Part shown: positions 35,105 through 47,683 of the stretch, piece by piece | Layout of the letters: each line of letters opens with the position of its first letter | Position numbering within the stretch: position 1 is the stretch's first letter | Assembly: GCA_025738555.1 (NCBI GenBank) | Contig: JAOVFP010000016.1 | Span: 2,108,001-2,172,000 of the forward strand | Source: Cyathus striatus | Taxonomy: Eukaryota; Basidiomycota; Agaricomycetes; Agaricales; Nidulariaceae | Direction: 5' to 3' | DNA: 64,000 nt | Made by a program: the position numbers and the translations under genes | Notes under the pieces: model-generated | The model's database searches: none | What the model saw: only the letters and a program-made list of their open reading frames with translations | What the model was told of the DNA's origin: nothing

Positions 35105-36117
35105 GCCAGAAGTAGTAGTAGGTGTAAGGGCGTTTCCAGGGAGAGCGAGGGCTAAAGACTCTATGGATTTCTATATTGGATCGGACGAAGAGGGCACCGG
35201 ACTGCAGAGATGAGGGGGTGGAAGTGCGTGACAGAAGATCATCGACCTTCAGCAGTGATTTGCGAGCACCACAGAACCCACGACACTGCACGCCTGTCAT
35301 TGCATAATCAATTATTAAAGTACATAGAAGTAAGCAAGGATACATATGTACATACATTTATTGTTCTTCCGACTCCGAGTAACTGCAATGCCGATACTGT
35401 GTCAGAATAGCGAATTTTTCTCAAATAAGTACGTGTATGCAATGTAGTTTTCCAAACACTTTCAGAAGCAGATTAGTCTCGTCGATTGAGGTTCTACGGT
35501 ACACTTAACGTAGGAACCAGTCACTTACCAAAGGAAATAACGAATCTGGGGACACTTCTCGGGTGGATTTATGGCGATAGTCGCTGTGGCTCCTGAAAAA
35601 AGCAAACCTTGTCTCTCGTGATACCAGCTAATGTTAAAGATAGAAGTTGAGCCTGCCCGTAATTGCTAATGACTTTTTCGAATTCATGCAGCGGTTGTTG
35701 AGCGTTTAATTCGACAGAAAGGTAGGCATCAGCCTAGTGGCTATTACGAGATTCTGTGAATTTTCGTAACATCGCCCATAGATAAGCATCCTTAGATCAA
35801 GAAATAGAATCTCAATAGCACATACTTACACATACATCGTTTGACTTGCGCGATGTATCAATATATCACCCGACCAATGATATTATTATCCAAGTTTAAT
35901 AAGGTGGCTTTGTTATAAATTGGGCAAGAGGAAGTGAGACAGACAATGGTGAGACAAGAAGTAATTTTGGCTCCGAGTCGCAAACGCAGCACTGCCGGTT
36001 GTCGGTAATTGCACGTTCCGAACCGCCGATCTCGTGACAATTCATACATAAACACTCGAAATTCATAGGGATGATGATGATAAGTATATCCTCTCCGTGC
36101 CTTGCTCGTTATCCACC
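35105..36117 (-). other. Unit 2 divergent spacer with leader remnant and conserved block
   Basis: 35105-35290 holds an out-of-frame copy of the receptor leader (VDDLLSRTSTPSS ... FSPRSPWK). 35530-35720 holds the unidentified minus-strand block (LNAQQPLHEFEKVISNYGQA, then ending at GTAAGTGAC). The rest is AT-rich and resembles the same spacer of unit 3. Confidence 0.45.
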
Positions 36118-37440
36118 ATGGTCTCCTCGCCAGAACCCTGGGAGTGCAATGATGCGGTATCGGCCTCCTCATCTCTCCCACCAACATCGGTGCCAACACT
36201 CCCATTCACGCCATCACCAGCAACACAACAAGCAAGTTCATAGTGGGCTGCCTCGTCACAGTGGTCTCAGATACCCATCGTCTGCGAGCACCCAGTAGGT
36301 TTTACCTCAGCCACTGCCATAGCCACGAATGCTCGTTGCGCTTCCTACGGAACCTCACCTTACTCTCGATTAGGAACGACCTCGTACGGAGGGAGGGTGT
36401 TGTGCTGACGCGGTTTTGAGTAAGTTTTCGCTAGGAAGGAACTTTACTCGATCTAATGAATGAATCAGATAGGAAGTAGATCGTGCTGAAGTGCCGGTTC
36501 TTCCTCCATTCCCCTTCTCGGTCCTCCACATCCCTACACAGGTCTCCCAACACACGCGTATCAACACCTCACCCTCGGAAACATCCTCAAAGACCTGCAC
36601 CACGAGCACATAGTCGCTACGTACACGACAGGCACGTAGATCACGACGCAGGCATCCTCCACGTACTCATGAAATACTGTGGCGGAGGCAACATCTCCAC
36701 CATCTTCAAGCAAACGACGAAGCATTGTCAGCCTAACAGAAGACACGATATGGCTTTATTTAGTGCAGATTCTGTCGGCATTACAGCACTACCTTCATTC
36801 TGGGCATGGAAGGGCTGCCAGCGGTGGTGGGGGAGGATGCGGCGGGCTAGGGGCATGCGGTCGATATGGCTCCACTTACGGGGATACGGTTGGATAGGCT
36901 CGTATAGCGATATGGGGTCCTATGATGGTCTCAGTTCATACGATGCCCAACGCCAATGGGCAGCCCATCCCACCCTAACTCAAACCCTTAAATCAACAAC
37001 ACAGCACACATTCTCCCTCCTACACTCCATCGTGCAGACCTTCTCAGGCGTCAAGCAGATGCTCGAAGCCACATTCATGGCCACCCACTCTCCCTTCTTC
37101 CAAACGCTCCACAACCATGAATGCTCCCTTTGCTTCTACGGTACTACACCCTACTCACGATTAGGAGCGACACGGGGACGGTTATGGTGGGCTAAGGACA
37201 TACACTGGATGCGGCTCCGCCTATGCTACGGTGGGATGGGCTCGTACACCGCCCTAACACAAGCCCTCGAACAAGCAGTGATAGGTTATAGCACTACAGC
37301 TGCTGAAGCGGTTAAGTATCAAGCACCAGTTTCCTCCTATCATGGGAAGCCAACCTCTAAATCCTGCCCGTTATTTTACAATGTGCAGCCCGAGACTCCG
37401 CGCTTTTTTGTACGCTCTTTTGGGAATCGGAAATAAAAGG
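36118..37440 (+). pseudogene. PEX13: PEX13/Nek kinase chimeric pseudogene, unit 2
   Basis: PEX13-like start at 36118 (MVSSPEPWECNDAV), Ser/Pro/Gln-rich text, then ASYGTSPYSRLGTTS-like sequence by about 36395. The Nek fragment runs 36579-36830: NILKDLHHEHIV, then after a frameshift DRHVDHDAGILHVLMKYCGG and GNISTIFKQTTK, ending GHGRAASGGG. The PEX13 part resumes at 36831 with Gly/Leu/Tyr text, TQTLKSTTQHTFSLLHSIVQ and MLEATFMATHSPFFQ. The last is the strongest peroxin-13 match in the array. The end near 37428 carries AATAAA. Frame changes at each junction rule out a working protein. Confidence 0.72.
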
Positions 37441-38280
37441 TTATCTCGTAAGTACACCTTCCAAGTCATCAACATCGATTATCAAGCTTACAGCAGTTCG
37501 CATATCGATATTGTAGCCCCATTTCGCTCCACCCTACCGTCGATGTATGCGCCCCACAGGATCAGATTGGATCATTGACCGTAAATGCATACATTGTGAA
37601 CGACAACTTCAGTCGAAAAATGAGCATTTGAAGACCCTAGTGCTACCGTGCGACTCATTTTACTGGTTTTGTGATCCAATTCTTTCACTTTATCATTCTC
37701 GACTTTTGCCATGCCTGGGCCGGGGCTTGAGTAATGGAAGAATGTAGATGATCTCTGGGAGTAAGTTCCGACTCTCCCATTCCAACTTCATCGACCCTCT
37801 GGAGGTCTCCACAAGAAAACCTCAAGACATAGGCAAAGGCATCCACAACCGAGAGAATTCTGGGAAACGTGCAGCGTAGGTCTGATGGTGTTCTTGCTGT
37901 CTTCCAACTTGTAAGCATTGATCTGTACCCTTGAACTAAGTAATAATATTACTGTAATGTAACTACGTCACCTCCTAAGGAATAGGACATATGTTTTACA
38001 TACATGATTCAAGGATATTTGAGTGATCGTTTATCACCCTTTCTAAGGACTCATCGTCTCCCTACATGTCGGTCTTGCGTCGGCCCTGTCGTTTATGGTG
38101 CGAGATTCAACATTATAAATCGTGATTCCTCCTCTATAAATATGGATACCAGAGATGGTGTCATTTTCGAGTTAGCTAAGGACAACGATGGAACGTGGAC
38201 TTGCTATAGATAATGGGGTGAATGGGGGTATATATTTTCGGGGGGTTCGAGGGTTACAACTATACAAACTACTACAGCCA
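37441..38280 (+). other. Unit 2 distal spacer with PVVYGARFN block
   Basis: 37710-37990 matches 30320-30620. 38060-38213 encodes CRSCVGPVVYGARFNIINRD and ELAKDNDGTWTC on the plus strand; this block recurs at 19936, 43870 and 63645. The product is unrecognised. It lies convergent with the 3' end of array copy 3. Confidence 0.45.
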
Positions 38281-40761
38281 TTACAACTCTCCTAATAACT
38301 CAAGTACCTTTTTGACATCATAGCCTGACGAAAACCGGCTGAATTTGTTTTCGATCGTTTTTCTAAATTGCGCGGATGACAACTCTTCCCAGCTTTGATC
38401 TGGTCTTGGATCTGTGTAATTAGTCGGAATCTTTTCCAAAACTTCATTTATGTTCGGTCGATCAGTAGGATCAAACTTCCAACAATCTTGAATAAGAGTC
38501 CACATTTCCTCCGTTAGTCCACGAGAAAAAACTGATTCAGGGGCGCGCGATTCAAGGCCAGGACGTGACGGCTTCTCGCCTTTACTGATTCTCAACATGA
38601 CAGCATAATCCCGGGGAATTTCATAGAATGGAACTTCTCCAGTGAAAATCTATTACAAATTCATACAGGTCAATATAGGAAATGCATTGGCCCAAAAAAA
38701 AATTGAATGCCTAACCTCGTAGCATACACAACCAAATGCGTAGACATCACTTTCCTTGGTCAGAATGGCATGATCAACTGTAGGGTCAAAAAGCTCTGGA
38801 GCTTGCCAGCGGATTGTGCCTCCAGTAGTTATAGTACTTTGCAGTGATGACCATTTTAATACTTCAGAATCTGTTATGGAAGATAATCCAAAGTCAGCCA
38901 AACATGGTCTTCCAGATGAAGTAACGAGGATATTTGCCTAGAGGCATTGTAACCAATGAGTGACAGAAGTAGGCCAACAGTGCAAAGAGATGACTCACTC
39001 CTTTGAGGTCCCCATGTACAATGTTTATGTTTTCATCATGAAGGTAGGATATTCCACGAGCAATTTCTTTCAGAAGGTAAAGACGGTTGGCATCAGGAAA
39101 TCTCTTTAAGTAAACCTTAATGTTGCCATTATCCATCCAAGGAGAGACAAGACATATGCGACTAAGCTCGTCGCCGAGATGATGCACACCGTAAAATGGA
39201 AGAAGGTTGAGATGAGATAATTGACTCCACAGAATGGCTTCTTTCGTGTATGCCTATCATATAAATGAATTAATTAATAAACATAGAATGTGCTAGTTGA
39301 TTACTACACACATTCAGCAATTTCCTAATATCAGAATCATGATATGCCTTCAAAACCTTCAGGCATATATTAGAACCATGAAAGTCCCCCTTCCATACTT
39401 CACCGAAGTGACCTTCCGTCATTGCAAAGCCATTGCGTTTTATATCGTGCAGAGCAAAGCATTGAGGGTAAAGGTTTGACCTCTTGGATAGGCGTAGAAG
39501 AGCACGCGTGAATCCTACCCGGTTTGGAAATGGCGAGCCTTGTTTATGATCCAGAAGCTAAATTTGTGGCATTAGTAGCAAGTAAGTCGTTGAAAAACAG
39601 TCAACTACTATTTGAAGTGCATCCAAAATAATCTGTGCTTTCTCGTCTCGAAAATCCAACAGGGATTTATACTTTGACACATCCTGAAACATGCTAACAA
39701 AAGCACAGGTGAGTTGTTCCTTTTCCGCTTTGGAGGCATATATGTGGGCATTCATTGAAACCGGAGGCATATCATAACTCACCATCTGACGGCTCAGTTC
39801 TTTCTGTCACTTCCATGGTATTTTGAGGCAAAACAATTGATATAAGTGCTGAACTTCTGCTTGTTATCAGAATATTACCTGAATTTCCAGGCGGAAAGAA
39901 CTTCTCGATATCTTCTGCTGATTCTCCGGCATTGTCAAAGACTATAAGCCAGTTGGTCTCACTGCGAGAGATCGACCGTAATTGTGCGTCAATATCAAAG
40001 CTGCGGTATGAGTTAGTACGCAGATCATGATCATCAAAGCTTCGCGCCATTGTTTGGTCAGATGTTGCGTCAATCCAATACATATCAGAAAAGCTATAGG
40101 GAGTGAATAATTTCATAGCACAATATGGGAATAATACTCACTGACTGGCCATTTGATCCATAAACTTCAAACATATCTGAGTTTTTCCAACTCCATCTGC
40201 CCCGTACAGGAGGAATAGGTTTCTTTCCGGGTTATCCTTGCTAGAACTGTTGGATTCAAAATGTTTGCGGAGTCTCTGAAGATATGCTTCCTGTCCCACG
40301 AAGTCAGGGGTTGTGGAAGGAATATAGAATGGGAACTCGTGGAAACTGTCCCTGGGAGAGCGAGGACCAAATAGTCCTGGGCTTCCTACTAAATAGGGGA
40401 CAACGAGGTTCGACTCGAGAGACAATGGGGAGGTGGAGGAGTATGACGAAAGATCATCAACCTCGTTGTTGCCCCTAGGTGTTGGAGAAGCACGCGGTTC
40501 GTCATCTATGTCGATAGATCGAGCATTCGTAATCATGTCAGAAGTAGTGGTAGGGATGGTAAGGTACTTCCTGGGAGCGAGAGGACCAAAGAGTCCGGGA
40601 CTTCCTTGCATGGGAACGATGAGGTTCGGTTCCATAGACACTGATGAGGAAGTAGAGGAGCATGACGAATGATCATCGACCTCGTCGTCGCTCCTGAGTG
40701 TTGCCAAAGCGCTCAGTTCGACAAGAGGATCTATGTCAACAGATCGAGCATCCGTAAGCAT
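38281..40761 (-). CDS. P-loop NTPase-TKL kinase fusion, array copy 3, duplicated leader
   Basis: Same architecture as copy 1, no stop found by eye. The leader is longer because a module of about 80 residues is present twice: MLTDARSVDID ... SPGLFGPLAPR and MITNARSIDIDDE ... SPGLFGPRSPR. Walker A is GADGVGKT; a 48-nt GTGAGTATTA...CCCTATAG intron follows. The NTPase part is slightly longer (RTNSYRSFDIDAQLRSI). Walker B-like is WLIVFDNAGES. The kinase has TEGHFGEVWKG, HGDLKG, ADFGLSS and QAPELF. The C-terminus ends SSGYDVKKVLELLGEL. The acceptor before the ANILVTSSG exon is CTCTAG rather than CTCCAG but still valid. Likely functional. Confidence 0.82.
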
Positions 40762-41689
40762 GTCTGAAGTAATGGTGAAATTATATCTTGAAGCTTGACG
40801 GGGGATAAATGCAATGTTTAGCAGTGAACGGTAAGATCAACAGAGTGCGGGGCAGTGATTTTGCGAGTGGAACCCACCAAGAACCCACGACGCTGCACGC
40901 GTGCACGCCTGTCAACGATTGTCATTTCATATTCAATTATTGAAGCACATAGAAGTAATCAAGGACACATATGTACATACATTTAGCGTCCTAAGCCCTC
41001 AGTCCTGACTTCCAGTCAGTAGCTGCAATGCCAATGACAATCCAGTATCTCGGAACGGCAACGTTTTTTTAAGAAAGTATGTGTACGCATTGTAGTTTGC
41101 CAAACATTTTAAGTAGAGTGGTCTCGTCGATTGAGATTCTACTATATGCTTAATGTAGGCGCCAGTTATGTACCGAAAGAAACAACGACTCTGGGAACAC
41201 TTTCTCGAATAGATTTGTGGCAATAGCTGCTGGTGAATCCTGAAAAAGCAAAACCTTGCCTCTTGTGATACCAGTTGAAGTTGGAGATAGAAGTCGATCC
41301 TGCCCGTAGTTGCCAACGACGTTTTCGAATTCATAGTAACAGTTTGTTGGGCGTTTAATCTGGCAGAAAGGTAGGTCATCTGGCATGATGCATCATCCTA
41401 GTGGCTATTATGAGATTCTATGAATCTTCGTAACCTTGCCTATAGATAAGTATGTATACTTAGATCAAGAGCTAGAATCGCGATGGGACATACACGTGCA
41501 TACATAGTTCGACTTGCATGGTGTACCAATGGTATTCTTATCCATGTTTAATAAGGTGGCTTTGTATTAAATTGTGCGAGAGGAAGTGAGACAAGAAGTT
41601 GACATGGCTCCGAGTGACGAGTCGCAAACACAGCTTGTTGGTAATTGCACGTTCCGAGCCGCCGATCCCGTGCCGTCGCTTTCATAAGC
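40762..41689 (-). other. Unit 3 divergent spacer with the best copy of an unidentified exon
   Basis: 41150-41386 on the minus strand is open for 78 codons from an ATG (MPDDLPFCQIKRPTNCYYEF, later FEKVFPESLFLSV). Here the conserved GTAAGT donor-like site is altered to GTACAT. Related blocks are at 22905-23050, 35530-35720 and 46690-46830; unit 5 lacks it. I cannot name it. The part next to 40762 is conserved promoter-like sequence. Confidence 0.45.
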
Positions 41690-43291
41690 ATTTGAAATTC
41701 ACGCGCCTTGCTCGTCGTCCAGCACCAAAACCCTGGGAGCGCAATGGATTGTGCAGTAACACATCCTCCCCACCCTACAACAAACATCGGCACTAGCACT
41801 CCCATTCACGCCATCACCAGCAACACAACCAACAAGCTCATCAGGGGCCGCTTCGTCACAACGGTTGCAGATTGCCAGATACCCACCGTCCGCGCCGAGC
41901 ACCCAGCAGGTTTCACCTCAGCCACCGCCATAACCGCGAACGCTCGTCACACTTCCTGCGGAATCCCACCCTACTCAGGATAATGAACAACTTCGTATAG
42001 AGGGGTGTTGTGCTAATATGGTTTGAGTAGGTTTTTGCTAGGAATGAACGTTACTTGATCTTACGAATGAAAGAGATAGAAAGCAGATCGTGCTGAAGTG
42101 CGCGTCATCTCCCCATTCCCCCTCTCTTTCCTCCCCGTTCTACCAAGGTCTCCTAACGCACGCGTACCAACGCCCCACCCGCAGAAACGTTCTCAAAGAC
42201 CTGTACCGTGAGCACATAGTCACTACGTACACAGCAGACACGTAGACCATGACGCAGGTATCCTCTACGTACTCATGGAATACTATGGCGGAGGCGACCT
42301 CTCCACTGTCACCAAAAGCAACGAAGCTGTATCGACCTACCGGGGGGCACGATATGGCTTTATTTTGTGCAGATTCTGTCGGCGTTGCAGCATTATCATC
42401 ATTCTGGGCATAGAAGGGCTGTCAGCAGTGGTGGGAGAGGATGTGGCGAGCTAGGGTCATACAGTAGGTATGGCTCCACTTACAGGAGTACGGCGGTACG
42501 GGGCTCTACGCAGTCTCGGTTCATACGGCGGGATAGGGTGTGGCATGGGCATGGGCGACATGGGAATGGGAATGACGCCCAACATGCCCTTGGACGCTAA
42601 CGGCCAGCTCTCCCCACTAATGCAAACCCTCGAATCCATAACACAACACCCATTCGCCCTTCTACATTCCATCGTGTAGACCTTCACAGGCGTGACGTAG
42701 CTGCTCAAGTCAACATTCATGGCCACCCACTCGCCCTTCTTCAACATCGTCCCACAACCATGAATGCCCTCTTCGCGTCCTACAGTATCACACCCTACTC
42801 ACGATTAGGAGCGATACGCGGACGGTTACAGTGGGCCAGGGACATACGGTGGATACGACTCCATGTCGAATCTTACCATTTCACCGCAAGAGACTGCAAC
42901 CCAACAGAGTGATCTCGCAGTCAGCGTCTCAGCCTACTTCCTTCCATTCCTCCTCCTCCCCTCACTAGTACCACTCTGGCCCGATTCCGTGCGTTCCACA
43001 GGAAGAAACGCCGATGAGTGAGTTCATTCCCGAACGTCCAAAAGATGTTGAATCCAGCGCTTTCACTATACGTGTGCTATGGTGGGATGGACTCGTACAC
43101 CACCCTACGACAAGCCTTCGAATAAGCCTGAAAAGCTATGACACTACAGCTTCTGGTGAGGTTGAGTACCAAGCGCTGAGTACTTCCTATCACAGGAAGC
43201 CAGCCTCCCAAACCTGCCTACCATTTTCCAATCTGCAGCTCCGAGACTCTGCACATTCGTATACCTCTTTTGGGAATCTGAAATAAAAGGT
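41690..43291 (+). pseudogene. PEX13: PEX13/Nek kinase chimeric pseudogene, unit 3
   Basis: The PEX13 start codon is gone: relative to unit 1, the bases spanning the ATG (CATGGTCTCCCC) are deleted, leaving CCAAAACCCTGGGAGCGCAA. Ser/Pro/Thr-rich text to about 41985 follows. The Nek fragment (about 42186-42430) has the MEYYGGGDLSTV core and VGVAALSSFWA-type frame-shifted text. The PEX13 core (42431-42730) is the most Gly-Met-rich copy (GIGCGMGMGDMGMGMT), then TQTLESITQHPFALLHSIV with its last codon changed to a TAG stop. It ends near 43276-43291 with AATAAA. Confidence 0.68.
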
Positions 43292-44069
43292 TATCCCGCA
43301 AGTAAACCTTCCCAAGTCATCAACTTCGATTATCGGTCTTACATTAGTTCTCATATCGATATACATAGCCTTAATTTCGCTTCACTCTACTATCCTCGTT
43401 GCATGTGCCGTTCAGCATCGGATTGGATTGTTGACCTTTCGCGTTATGAGCAATATCACTGATGTCGGACGAGGGTTGAGGCTACGAGCAACGAATATTT
43501 GAAGACCCCAGTGGTACCATGCGTTCTATTTATCCTGCTGTCTTCCAACAAGTAAGCCTTGAACTAAGTAATAATATTACTGTGTGAAGTGTATCTATGT
43601 CCTCCTAACGAATGAATCCTATGTTCTATATGTTCTATATGTTCAAGGCCATGTGGGTGATCTTTTATTGCCCCTAGGCGGTGAAGTCCTTAAAAGGTCA
43701 CGAAAAAAACCACAACACACCAAGTCATCTTCGGTGCAAGAAGACTTATGAGTGCCTGTTTGTCATTTACTGCAGAGGTTTGGGCGGATTTCTATAAACA
43801 CATGCTTACGGATATCATAAATAAAGCTGCTTCGGACTGGCAATCCGCTGAGTTGACTTGCACGCCCCATCTTCACCCTACACATCGGTCCTGTCATTTA
43901 AGGTGAGAGATAACACTGCCAATCGCGGTTTATCATCTACAAATATGGATACCAGCGATGGCGTTACTTTCGATTTGGTCGGGGACAATGATGGAACACG
44001 GACTTGCTAATATTAGAGTGAATGAGGAAGCTCATTCGAGGGTAACGAGTATACAAACTATCACAGCCA
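43292..44069 (+). other. Unit 3 distal spacer with two conserved blocks
   Basis: 43720-43860 reads SACLSFTAEVWADFYKHMLT and IINKAASDWQSAELTC on the plus strand; the same block at 32790-32930 is damaged. 43870-44010 is the PVVYGARFN-type block, here frameshifted. No intact gene. Confidence 0.45.
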
Positions 44070-46316
44070 TTACAACTCTCCTAATAACTCAAGTACCTCT
44101 TTGACATCATAGCCTGACGAAAACCGGTTGAATTTGTTTTCCATCGTTTTTCTAAATTGTGCGGACGACAACCCTTCCCAGCTTTGATCTGGTCTTGGAT
44201 CTGTGTAATTAGTCGGAATCTTTTTCAAAACTTCATCTATGTTCGGTCGATCAGCAAGATCAAACTTCCAACAATCTTGCATAAGAGTCCACATTTCCTC
44301 CGTAAGTCCACGAGAAAAAGCTGATTCGGGAGCGCGCGATTCAAGGTCGGGGCGTGACGGCTTCTCGCCCCTACTTATTTTCAACATGACAGTAAAATCC
44401 CGGGAATTTCATAGAATGGTACTTCTTCAGTAAAAACCTATTATAAACCCATACATATCAGTATAGGAAATGTATTGGCCTGATCAATAATGAACACCTA
44501 ACCTCATAGCATACACAACCAAATGCATAAACATCAGTTTCCTTGGTCAAAATGGCATGATCAACTGCAGGATCAAAAAGCTCTGGAGCTTGCCAGCGGA
44601 TTGTGCCTCCAGAAGTTACAGTGCTTTGCAGTGATGTCCATTTTAATACTTCGGAATCTGTCATGGAAGATAATCCAAAATCAGCTAGACATGGTCTTCC
44701 AGACGAAGTAACTAGGATGTTTGCCTGGAGGCATTGCAACGAATGAGTGACATAGATAGGCCAACTGTGCAAAGACATGACTCACTCCTTTGAGGTCCCC
44801 GTGTACGATGTTTATGCTTTCATCGTGAAGGTAAGAAATTCCACGAGCAATTTCTTTCAGAAGGTAAAGGCGGTTCGCATCAGGATGCCTCTTTAAGTAA
44901 ACATTGATGTTGCCATTATCCATCCAAGGAGAGACAAGACATATGCGACCAAGCTCATCGCTGAGATGATGTACACCATAAAACGGAAGAACATTGGGAT
45001 GTGATAACTGACTCCACAGAATGGCTTCTTTTGTGTAAGCCTTTTAATTAATATGGATGCATTAATAAACAGCATGAGAACATACTAGTTGATTACTACG
45101 CACATTCAGCAGTTTGTTGATATCAGAATTATGATACACCTTCAAAATCTTCAGACACATATTAGAACCACGAAGGTCCCCCTTCCATACTTCACCGAAG
45201 TGACCTTCCGCTATTGCAAACCCACTGCGTTTTATATCGTGCAGAGTAAAACATTGAGGGTAAAGGTTTGACCTCTTGGATAGGCATAGAAGAGCACGCA
45301 TGAAGCCTGCCCGGTTCAGAAAGGACGAGCCTTGTTTATGATCCAGAAGCTAGAATTGTGTATTCAATAGCTAGTAATTTTCATTGAAAAAGCAATCACT
45401 TACTATCTGGAGTGCATCCAAAATAATCTGTGCTTTATCGCCTTGAAAATCTAACAAGGGTTTAAACTTCAACTTATCCTGAAATATGTTAGAAAAGGCG
45501 CCAATGAGAAGCTCCTTTTCATCTTTTGGGGTGTCTGTGGGCATTCATTGAACCAGAAGCATATTGTAACTCACCATCTGATGGTTCAATCCTTTCTGTC
45601 ACTTCCATGGCATTTTGAGGTGAAACAATTGAGGTAAGTGCTGAGCTTCTGCTTGTTATCAGAATATTACCCATATTTCCAGGTGGAAAGAACTTCTCCA
45701 CCTCTTCTCGGGAGTCACTGGCATTATCGGAGATCATAAGCCGATTAGTCTTGTTGAGAGATATGGACTGTAATTGCCCAGCAATGTTGAATCTTCGGTA
45801 TGAGCTAGTATGCAGATGACTGATGCTTTCTGACATTGTTTGTTTAGATGTTGCGTCAATCCAATACGTATCAGAAAGGCTATCAAGAATGAATAATTTC
45901 ATAATACAACATAAAAATGGTACCCACTGATTGGCCATTTGATCCATAAACTTTAAACATATCTGAGTCTTTCCAACTCCTTCTGCTCTGTACAGAAGGA
46001 ATATTTTTCTTCCTGGGATAGTATCCTTTCTAGAACTATCGAATTCAAAATGTTCATGCAGTCCCTGAAGATATGCTTTTTGTCTGACGAAGTCCCGAGT
46101 GAGCAAAGGACGGGTAATGTATAATGACAACTCCACGAGACTCTCTGAAGAGAGAGTCCTTCTGGTCAGGGGCCTGGGTTCAAAGAGTACCCGGCCTGGG
46201 CTTATAGGACGGAGTTGGAGATTCGCCTGATCATCGATACCATAGTCACTCAGGCTGTATGTTGGTGATGGAAGCTGTTCGTCATCTATGTAAACAGGTC
46301 GAACACGCCTAGACAT
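44070..46316 (-). pseudogene. P-loop NTPase-TKL kinase fusion, array copy 4, frameshifted
   Basis: Full-length relative of copy 1 starting MSRRVRPVYIDDEQ at 46316. Two defects stand out. Walker A reads RAEGVGKT, so its first Gly is Arg. In the last exon the run coding EIPRD has lost one C (TTCCCGGG at about 44400 against TTCCCCGGG in copies 1 and 3), which shifts the frame before the distal kinase lobe. Otherwise HGDLKG, ADFGLSS and QAPELF are intact and the leader retains the SPGR...RTLSSESL text. Exon 3 is more diverged (LLDFQGDKAQII). I call it a recent pseudogene; it could still make a truncated protein. The gene body keeps its CG dinucleotides, unlike sequence to its right. Confidence 0.75.
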
Positions 46317-47183
46317 TCCAGCAGTAATAATGAAATTCTATCTTGACGGGTGATCAAGGTGACGTTCAGCAGCAAACGATACTATCAACAGAGTGCAGGT
46401 AGTGATTTTGCGAGTAGCACCCACAACACTGCACACATGCATGCCTGTCATTGCACATTCGAAGTACATAGAAGTAAGCAAGGACACATACACGCATACA
46501 TTTAATGTTCCGAATCCTAATAAGTACCTATAGCATGAGTACTGAAGCTTGGGGCTTGAAGGCACAACGCCGATCCTGTATCTCAGCACAGCGAAGATTG
46601 CTCAAGTATGTGCATCTATTGTAGTTTTATATACACTTAAAGTATATTACTTATTCTTGTCGATTTAGGCCATACGTTATGCTTACCATAGGGACCAGTC
46701 ACTTACCGAAGGAAACAGCGACTCTGGGAACACTTTCTTGAATGGATTTGTGGTGATAGTTGCTGTAGCTCCTAAAAAAAGCTACTAATGACTTCTCTCG
46801 AATTCATAGCAGGGGTTTGTTGGGCATTTAATTCAGCAGAAAGGTCCTAAATAGTGGTTATTACCCCATCGATAAGTATACTTAGATCAAGAACTGGGTA
46901 TACTTACACGTGCATCATTCGACTTGCATAGTGTACCAATGATATTCTTATCCATGTTTAATATTTAATAAGGTGGTTTTGTATTGGATAGGGCAAGAGG
47001 GAGTGAGACATTGGTGAGACAAGAAGTAGTTTTGGCTCCAGCCTCCGAGTCACAAACGTTGTAGCTGTCAGTAACTCAGAACTGCACATTCCGAACCGCC
47101 GATCCTGTGACAGTTGTTACATAACCATTCGAGATTCACAGGGATGATAGATCCTCTCATTCACGTCTTGCTCATCGTTCACC
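46317..47183 (-). other. Unit 4 divergent spacer
   Basis: Conserved promoter-like sequence next to copy 4, then the unidentified block (46690-46830) in a decayed form ending at the conserved donor-like site. No intact frame. Confidence 0.4.
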
Positions 47184-47683
47184 ATGGTCTCCCCACCAAA
47201 CCCCTGGGAACACAATGGTGCAGTAGCAGCATCTTCCTCATCTCTCCCACAAACATCAGCACCAGCCCTCCCGTCCACACCATCACCAGCAACACAATGA
47301 GCAAGCTCACCAGGGGCCGCTTCATCACAGCAGTCACAGATGCCCACCATCCCTGAGCGCCCAGCAGGTTTTTCCTCTGCCACCACTATAGCTACGAATG
47401 TTCGTTACGCTTCCTAAGTAAGCTGTCCCTACTCGCGATTAGGAACAACTTCGTATGGAGGGAGGCTGTTGTGCTGATGTGGTTTTGAGAAGGTTTTCGC
47501 TACTAAGAAAGGAACTTTATTTGATCTTATGAATGAAACAGATATGAAGCAGATCATAGCTGGCGTACATGACCTTCCCCCATTCCTCCTCCCCATCCTC
47601 CACACTCCTACCCATGGTTCCTAAAACATGCAAACCAACACCCCACTTGGGGAAACATCACTGAAGACCTGCACTACGAATAT
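47184..47683 (+). pseudogene. PEX13: PEX13/Nek chimeric pseudogene, unit 4, left part
   Basis: Best preserved PEX13 start in the array: MVSPPNPWEHNGAVAASSSS, then Pro/Ser-rich text with one TGA where sister units have CAA-CAA-GCA. The frame continues to ERPAGFSSATTIATNVRYAS by about 47416. The Nek fragment starts at about 47649 (NITEDLHYEY) and is cut at 47683 by the hAT element; it resumes at 53723. Confidence 0.7.
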
